Below, piece by piece: positions 57,263 to 64,000 of a DNA stretch of 64,000 nucleotides. Location: positions 208,918,011 through 208,982,010 of the forward strand of contig CM076189.1 in assembly GCA_038277395.1 (NCBI GenBank), given 5' to 3'. How positions within the stretch are numbered: the first letter of the stretch is position 1; each line of letters starts with the position of its first letter. A program made the position numbers and the translations under genes. The DNA is from Dryocosmus kuriphilus (Eukaryota; Arthropoda; Insecta; Hymenoptera; Cynipidae). The notes under the pieces were generated by a model. That model did not search any database. It saw nothing but the letters and a program-made list of their open reading frames with translations, and was not told where the DNA came from.

Positions 57263-58284
57263 TGAGGGACGAAAATGGCAGTTTAGTAGCCGACGCGACA
57301 GAAAGACTAAATTTATGGAAAAACTATTTCGATAAGCTATTGAACATACGCGAAGCCCCCGTTGAAGTTAATCTCAGTGAAATCCACACTGCTTATTTAC
57401 TAATTGATGAGCCTACTGATAAAGAAATTGAAGTGGCCATAAAGAAGATGAAAAATAAGAAAGCCGCGGGCATCGACAACCTACCGTCAGAACTAATAAA
57501 AAATGGGGGCCCTGTCTCACAAGGCAAATCTGTAAATTAATACGCGCAATTTGCAAAACAGAACGCATACCGGAGGAATGGAATATTTCTGTTACTGTAC
57601 CTATTTTTAAAAAAGGCGATAAAACGAATTGTTACAATTATCAGGGAATTTCAATTGTTCCTTCGTGCTATAAGATCCTGACCAATGTAATCTTAAGTAG
57701 ACTAACGCCTTTTGCTGAGGAAATCATTGGGGATTACCAGTGTGGATTCCGCCGAAACCGGTCTACAAGCGATCAAATGTTTACAATTAGACAACTGCTA
57801 GAAAAGAAATGGGAATTTAATGAGACAATACATCAGCTATTTATCGACTTCAAAAAAGCTTACGAATCTATTATACGCGCACGAATGTACTGGATTCTGG
57901 AGTTCTTGGGTGTACCAAGGAAAATTGGTTAGACTCATCGAAGTTAGCTTAAGCGGCAGTAGGGGTAGGATACGCGTAAACGGAAGTTTATCTGAAGAGT
58001 TTTTGATCCGCGATGGCCTGGAACAGGGCGATGCGCTTTCGTGCATCCTTTTCAACTTAGTTTTAGAATACGTGGTCAGAGAAGTACAAATGAATCCGTC
58101 CGGTGCTACCCTCAATGCGATAATACAAATTCTAGGATATGCAGATGATCTCGACTTACTCGGGGATGATAGAGAAACGGTAGCTAAAAATGCGGAAATC
58201 TTGATCACAAAAGCCAAGAAAATAGGTTTAGAAGTTAGCGAATCGAAGACAAAATATTTGATCGACGACAGAACAAAGCAATGA
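57262..58284 (+). pseudogene. LINE reverse transcriptase
   Basis: KAAGIDNLPSELIKNGGP starts the RT; after a frameshift near 57515 IPEEWNISVTVPIFKKGDK and GFRRNRSTSDQ lie in another frame, returning after a further shift near 57820-57870. GLEQGDALSCILFNLVLEYV and GYADDLDLLGDD (catalytic Y-A-D-D, about 58137) follow, intact. The frame ends at TGA 58282. At least three inactivating changes. Confidence 0.9.
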
Positions 58285-58297
58285 AGAGGGGGATCTA

Positions 58298-58951
58298 ATG
58301 GCCGGAAATATGAAATTTGAAAGAGTTAATGAGTTTAAATACCTCGGGACTATTATAACTAGCGACAATAACATTAAAACGGAAATCAACAGGCGGCTGC
58401 ACGCTGGCAATCGGTGCTACTATGCAACAAATACATTACTAAAATCGCGATCGTTATCTAGAAACATCAAAGTAAGAATTTACAAAACGATAATAATGCC
58501 TGTCGTCATTTACGGGTGCGAAACGTGGGCGCTGACAAAAGGAGAGGAGAACAGGTTTAGAGTATTCGAAAATAAAGTACTTCGAAAAATCTATGGTCCC
58601 AAAAGGGACGAAGAGACTGGTGAATAGAGAAAACTGCATAGTGATGAGCTGCATGCACTCTACGGGTCAGTAAATATTAATAGAGTAATGAAAGCGCGCA
58701 AATTAAGCTGGGCGGGACATGTTGCAAGAATGGGCTACGGAAGAACAGTGGCGCAAGTTTTGAGAGGGAAACCGATTAGTAAGAGACCTCTAGGCAGACC
58801 GAGAAACAGATGGGCCAAAAACGTAAAGGATGATCTAAAAGAGGTAGGACATGATTGTTTAAACTGGATGGAAGATGCACAGGATAGAGATGCGTGGCGG
58901 TTCTGGGTAGCTGAGACAATGAACTTCCGAGTTCGCAAAGCTACACCATAA
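58298..58951 (+). pseudogene. LINE C-terminal domain
   Basis: FKYLGTIITSDNNIKTEINR, VIYGCETWALTKGEENRFRV and, after an in-frame TAG at 58625, LSWAGHVARMGYGRTVAQVL and GRPRNRWAKNVKDDL. These are hallmarks of the region downstream of RT in this LINE type. Ends at TAA 58949-58951. Confidence 0.9.
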
Positions 58952-58991
58952 TAATAATAATGACAATAATTATTATTATTGTTATTATTAT

Positions 58992-59701
58992 ATTGAGTGG
59001 CTGCCTATGGAAAAAAAATTTAATTCTATAAAGTAAATCCAATAAGAGTTTCACTGCCCAATTCAAAAAGAATTCTTTGTGAGTTTGATCAAAAGAAAGT
59101 GAATTCTGGTGAAATCAACTAGATTCAAGAAAATTTAAGGAAAATTCATATTAACTCAAATTGAATTCTAATAAATTCCAAGTGAGTTCTAGCAAAAGTA
59201 AAAAAATCTAAGTGCATCTTTCGTAGATTCATTTCAAAGTTTTCAAAGAAAAGTAATCAACTGGAGTCAAGTAAATGCACATTCAGTTATAGTAAATTTA
59301 AAGAGATTTCTAGCAAATTCATGTTCAACTCTTATAAATTAAGGAACTTTAAATTTATAGTTAATTTAGATATTGTAATTTAATTAAATACATTTTTAAT
59401 TTATTTCAACTTTTAATGGAATACAAAATAGGCTATCGCACTGAGTCAAATTCACTTTTTTTCCTTTAATTCAAGTTTATTTGCCCTAAGGTAGACTTTA
59501 AATGAAAAAAACTGAAAATCTGGATGAATTCTCGAAATGAAGATTGATTGTGAATACTAAGAAAATATTCTCGATTTTTTCGTAAGTTTAAGGAAAAAAT
59601 TTTCCTTTTCTTAACTTGCGGATTTAAAAACCCTTTAAAAAACTAAGAGAACCTACAAATTTCCTATTTATATTAAATAATAATGAATATTTTTGCCATA
59701 C
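58992..59701. repeat. Degenerate GAATTC repeat, right part; no gene
   Basis: 59030-59330 contains TTCAAAAAGAATTCTTTGTG, GTGAATTCTGGTGAAATC and AATTGAATTCTAATAAATTC. The LINE is thus inserted in a block that began near 55790. 59340-59701 is AT-rich intron up to the Dys donor. Confidence 0.45.
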
Positions 59702-59800
59702 CCTTTGCTTGTCAATCAGCTGCATGATGTCGTCGATGTCACCGACTACAACAATCTGTTGACGTAACATCTCTTCTTCGACAGTGAGCCAATCACGTAT
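59702..59800 (-). CDS. Dys: Dystrophin homologue, rod-domain exon (upstream of the two)
   Basis: Dystrophin links the actin cytoskeleton to the membrane dystroglycan complex through a rod of spectrin-like triple-helix repeats. This minus-strand exon is 33 codons, phase 0 at both ends. It follows a good acceptor (a T-rich tract ending in TTTGTTTGCAG, read on the minus strand) and ends AAGCAAAGG before a GTATGG donor. It encodes IRDWLTVEEEMLRQQ, then VVVGDIDDIMQLIDKQR. The order W-L, then V-V-G-D-I-x-D-I, then I-x-K-Q matches a C-terminal rod repeat of vertebrate dystrophin (from memory LTDWLSLLDQ and VGDLEDINEMIIKQK). The next exon continues the alignment without a gap. Another spectrin-repeat protein such as utrophin-type dystrophin is the same family in insects. 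The identification rests on recall, not on a search. Confidence 0.88.
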
Positions 59801-60026
59801 CTGCAAACAAACAAAATTGTAATTAAAAGTTTGAAATCATCTTACAGTACTCTAATTACCTTTCAGACTTTCAGACTTTCAGTAATAGCCCCATTGCTTT
59901 TAATAATCTTTTATTTTTTCAATCGCTTTAAAATTGATCGTTTCTGGTGTTGATAATTGCTGGAGCTACTTTGAAAATGTAGCTTTCGCGACTGAACAGC
60001 AAGATAAATGTTGCGATCGTGTGGAA

Positions 60027-60122
60027 ATGGCGTCGAACGAGAGAAAAGTGTCACGCTTTGGGGGTCCAACAGAACCGGAATCAGGGTGTTTGCAACCGGA
60101 AATTAGCAGGGAGTGTCTGCTT
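60027..60122 (+). other. Exon-like ORF with consensus splice donor, unidentified
   Basis: ATG at 60027 opens 32 codons (MASNERKVSRFGGPTEPESG, CLQPEISRECLL) ending exactly at CTT/GTAAGTGG, a near-perfect donor, phase 0. Composition is coding-like. It is on the plus strand, opposite to Dys and only 230 bp from the Dys exon. No family is recognised and no second exon is assigned. A chance ORF is possible. Confidence 0.3.
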
Positions 60123-63100
60123 GTAAGTGGCTGACTTCGATTCACTCCATTTGACGACATATGTTATTACAAAGCCTGAAGGGTCAGAGATAAGAGCTAA
60201 GATGAAATCCTGATAATGCTTAAGCGTAATAATTACTATAATTGCTAATGAGAACATATCCCTGGCTGATGGATTACATCCCAAACAAATGAGACACAAA
60301 CATTAAAACGAATTTTTTAATTTTATTTATATATTTTTTTAATCAGAAAAATATGTTGGTAACATACAGTTATAGAAACACCAATAAATTCTTAGGGATA
60401 AAGTGGTACTCTACAGGAAATTAAGATTTCAGTGAGGTCGACATGTCTGAACTTAAAGCCAAACTCCATTCGTTTTCCATGACTATGAGTTATATACTAC
60501 ACGCTGCAACGTAACTAAAGATGTAATCGAAAATGTATTCTGCTTCATACTATGTGACCAGCCATCCATCATATTATTAAAAAAGTACTCTTGAAATTTC
60601 TTTCAGACATTTTACATGCATAACTAATGAACTTGGAAGTCAAGGTGTACGGTGAAATCCGAACCATCAAAATGATTATAAAAGTATGATTAATATGATC
60701 AGTATGATCAGTATGATTAGAAAAAATTCTTATATAACTTAAATAAATATTGGATCACAGTTAAAAATGATTTCATCAATTAAAAAAAATTTGATTAAAC
60801 ACAACTAAATCCACAAAATCTTTAAACAAATACGTCATTTACACACTGGAATTAACTTAAACTCAAACTCACATGGCCAACGATATCAAATTATATCGAT
60901 ATATTCCATGTCAATTCGTTTATTCGAAAAAAAATCGCGATGTTGATGATTCGTTCCAGCATGAATTAACGTGGAATTCGCTTTGTTACCTTTTGCCATT
61001 TGAAAAGAAGCTAACGCCAGACAAAAGATCTCTTTTTCTCATTTTACTTCAAATTTTGGTTTTAGCATCTTTAGAAGACTGCTCTATTTTATTCCGCTTA
61101 GAAAATAAAAGTCTTTATGTTAGTATCCTATAACGGAAATTAACGACGGGATACGATGCACTCTATCGACGAAGTTCCAGCGTTGGAAAGAAAAAAGAAC
61201 AACTCGTGAGTGCTATTTCTAGAGTATGAAATCCTCGGTGGAAGATTATTGAATTCAAATGCGATCAATAGAAAATACTCATTTTCTACTGCTCCAACCA
61301 GAAAAGTTTCTTAACACAAATAAGAAAATAAATCAATTAAATGGCTAATATAATTATTTAAATTTATTTTTGCTCTTAAATGCAAGCGAATAAAGAAAAT
61401 TGTAGTGACTATAACTCAAGTTTTATTGGTGCAGAAAATTCTCTTGTATTTTCTCGGTACAGTAGCGACGAGTAATTTTGTCCAGAGAAATAAGTGAAAT
61501 GCCACATACTTTTAGACTTGACAAGGCACGAAATAGTTGGAGTACCTTGCTAATGTTATGCACGGTTCCGGGAGCACGAAAAATCTACAGGGTAAAGGAA
61601 CCCCAGACTATATACGAAGGTTGGCAAATTTCAAGACTCCAGGAATTTCTACAAGGCGGCTAAACTTACTAGCAGCAGGACTACAAAAATTGCTGTCTCC
61701 ATATATTTTATAAAACTAAAATACCACTCACATGTTTATATCGTTGAAACAAATTAAATTCTTCTTAGATGTTTTTCGTAAAGAGAACTTCGTAATAACG
61801 TTTGACTCTTTTAAATTCCGTTTGGAATTTCAAATAATATTAACAATAAAGACATTTTTTAAATTTAATTAAATCTCAAGACAAAAGTAGAAAAACTTAC
61901 GAAGGGAAGATATTTAACAGGATAGTAAAGAGATAGTCAATAGAAAAGATAATATCAAAGTATGATTTGAAAACGAAGAATTGCAATTAAAACAGCAGAA
62001 ATACATTTGAATCGAGAGAGAAGACTTTCTGCGTACTTTTATGTAGATATATAAAAAGTATTTAGCGATAAAAGCCGAAGCAAAAATATCTCCTTTGTCC
62101 AAATAATTTTAGGAAAAGATTCAATTATGACTCATATCAACTTCTTATTGAAAGCCAATTACTAAAAGAATCCACTCTTCGATACAGATAAGTCCATCAA
62201 ATCGATAAATATCCCTTGGGACTAGATATATCGAACCAAGTTAATCAGTTTCTCAAAATCCCTGAATTGCTTTTGTCGTACAATGATAGTAAAATAATTC
62301 TGTTAACTGGTCAGCAATTCGTTCTCAATGACTGGAAGTTAATAATATCTTTAATTGTTCTCAAATTTTTTTAAATAAAAAATTCCGGCAAAAACAATAA
62401 GTGCACAAATTCTGCCTCTGGAATTCTAAGTTACGTGTAGAAAAAGGATTCTTAGCGTACTCCCAAGACATTCCACTGGTTACTTACCCTGAATATCGAA
62501 TTTCACTATTTTACACTTCACGTCTCTCGTACTTTATCTGATCTCATATTAAAGAAAATACGACCATCATAAACTTCTTCTTCATACATCTTCCATTTTT
62601 TTTTAAATTGAGTAAATGAAAGATGTAAAAATAAATTCTTCTTACTTTTTAACTAAAAAATGAGGAACTAACTTCTATTTTTATATTGATGTTGATTTTT
62701 TATTGAGCATTAATTATTAGAATTTTTGAATATGATCTTTCACATTTCACCTAGTTCGAAATATCGTATATTTCTTTAAGTATAAAGTTATCCAAAAGGG
62801 CAATTATCTGAAGGAAGAAAAAAGCAATGAGGAAATATCACGCACCGTTTCTGGATCAATGACCAATGTATTTTACTCACCTCAATATTTGTACGCATTT
62901 CCTGTCTGTGTATATTATTACTTTAAAAATTAATTCCAATTTTTAATTTGAAAATGAATTCGAAAATTATATCTTTACATTTAACGATTCCGCTGAAGAG
63001 TTTCAATTCTTGGTTTTCTCCAGAATTTTCGGTTTCAAAAATTTCAGAAGTTAATTTAAATTGTAAATGTAATTTAAATTACTCAAAAAAAAAAAATATA

Positions 63101-64000
63101 CAAAAAAAAAAGATAGCACAATTAAAAATTCTAACCATTCCAAGATAAATATTAAAAAGAGTTGCAAATGTTTCATTTTTAACTAAAAGCTGTCGTAAAT
63201 AGCCAAATTTGAATTTTAAGTACTTAAATAGTTTTAATTTGAAGCATTGGAAATTGAACTATTTGCACATTTACAATCTTGAAACATACATAATTTTACA
63301 ATTTTGAAAGAATAAGCCTTCAAAAAGGGCAATTTTAGATGAATAATAATTAAATAAAAAAGTTTGACCAATTTTCGAAAGTATTTCCAAATTAAATAAT
63401 ACTTCAAATCGAATCCTTGAAAATGCAAACAAATCTTTTTATGTAACAAGTTATTCTTTTATTTCTTGTTTAAACTTTTAATTTGACAGTGCCTCTTTTT
63501 AGATACAAACTTGACTTAGTAATTTAAAACACTAATACTGTTTACGTTTTGTCGCTAATTTTATAATATAAATTTGCTTCGGAAATTCTAGACGTTCCGG
63601 ACGAATATTTCCTATTAAGAAGCAACAACCCTACTGCATTCAACAATTTAGAATAAATCAAAAAGAAAATAATTTATAGCTTAATCCTCGTAATTACCCT
63701 ATACTCCCTAAGCCGTAACTCCCATTCTTTCGTAATTAACTCCCGAATTCATTGACCAGAGCACGGTACTAAAAAATATGAAAACTGCTGATACGATAGT
63801 ATATCACATGAATTTTGAAAGCCTTTTTTTAAGTAATTCGTGCGTTTGTCCCTCGGAATAATTGGAATATTAACTTTGCATGTGTAACAATGTGTAAAGA
63901 GAATTACTGTCGTAGGTCATGTTTCCAGTAGTTAACAGCACCCTTCGCGCGTACAAACTGAATACTGAATAGAGTGTAAATGTGAGAGACATATTGCCAA
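60123..64000. other. Upstream Dys intron, no further exon recognised
   Basis: 3.9 kb, AT-rich. ORFs 60873-61133 and 61478-61663 (plus) have no recognisable domain. 60675-60720 is a short AGTATGATTA repeat. 63080-63110 has A runs. No minus-strand segment resembling the preceding dystrophin repeat was found. Confidence 0.4.

Larger units (their letters stand above)
56219..58991 (+). mobile_element. Non-LTR retrotransposon (APE-type, LINE), 5'-truncated
   Basis: Endonuclease, reverse transcriptase and C-terminal domains lie in order on the plus strand, followed by an (AAT/ATT)n tail at 58950-58991. 5' truncation and a microsatellite tail are typical products of target-primed reverse transcription. 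The clade is uncertain; proteins of this type are common in arthropods (I-like or RTE-like). No target-site duplication was identified. Confidence 0.9.
32720..59701 (-). other. Dys: Dystrophin intron, about 27 kb
   Basis: This interval runs from the GT donor (59701-59700) to the AG acceptor (32721-32720) on the minus strand. The two flanking exons align head to tail with one dystrophin repeat, which supports a single intron. It holds two transposons with recognisable proteins (mariner at 48618-49941, non-LTR element at 56219-58991), a composite TIR transposon, a SINE, foldback elements, hairpin clusters and several peptide-like ORFs. An unrecognised small or alternative exon inside it cannot be excluded. 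Confidence 0.8.

Noticed and set aside
1..64000. CRISPR array or bacterial defence system
   Set aside because: Tandem repeats here lack the regular repeat-spacer pattern, there are no cas-like ORFs, and exon-intron structure shows a eukaryotic genome.

Overview
The window is AT-rich, repeat-dense animal nuclear DNA, almost certainly from an arthropod and most likely an insect. The evidence is mariner and Ty3/gypsy elements, tRNA-derived SINEs, spliced exons with GT-AG junctions, and no bacterial operon structure. A hymenopteran is only a guess. No complete host gene with long exons lies here.

The backbone is one large minus-strand gene, a dystrophin homologue (Dys). Two exons are recognisable. 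One lies at 59702-59800 (33 codons, phase 0 to 0) and the next at 32614-32719 (35 codons plus one base). Joined in order they read through a rod-domain spectrin-like repeat without a gap against the C-terminal rod region of vertebrate dystrophin. They are separated by an intron of about 27 kb. I found no further Dys exon in the 4.2 kb upstream or the 32.6 kb downstream, so more than 99% of the window reads as Dys intron.

The introns are packed with mobile and structural repeats. 1-934 and 53849-55120 are two copies of a foldback element with G/C homopolymer cores. 5871-7220 holds a foldback repeat and a 175-bp tandem array. 7285-10960 holds an inverted repeat family, one copy split by an internally deleted mariner (9905-10859). 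11037-15952 is a decayed Ty3/gypsy element. 17200-18330, 24262-24640, 33268-34160, 43684-43940 and 45080-45214 carry GC-hairpin clusters, often joined to a roughly 155-bp tandem array. 21194-21513 and 34262-34517 are tRNA-Gly-like SINEs with target-site duplications. 27606-28718 is a TIR element. 40313-42775 is a composite TIR transposon containing a PIF/Harbinger-like MITE and a LINE gag relic. 48618-49941 is a second mariner, 50289-50600 a long hairpin, and 56219-58991 a 5'-truncated non-LTR retrotransposon.

On the plus strand, nested opposite to Dys, is a small cysteine-rich secreted peptide gene (30659-30868). It has an inhibitor-cystine-knot spacing of cysteines and a TATA box just upstream, but ATA where the signal peptide would be expected to start. 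A second signal-peptide exon with a consensus splice donor sits at 19018-19072. Weaker peptide-like ORFs occur at 43005-43190, 43415-43531 and 51077-51307. A recurring theme is short palindromic-core repeats, several bounded by a CACTGTAAAAAA or GCACAGAAAAAA-like motif. I saw no CRISPR array, rRNA, intact tRNA gene or bacterial-type system.
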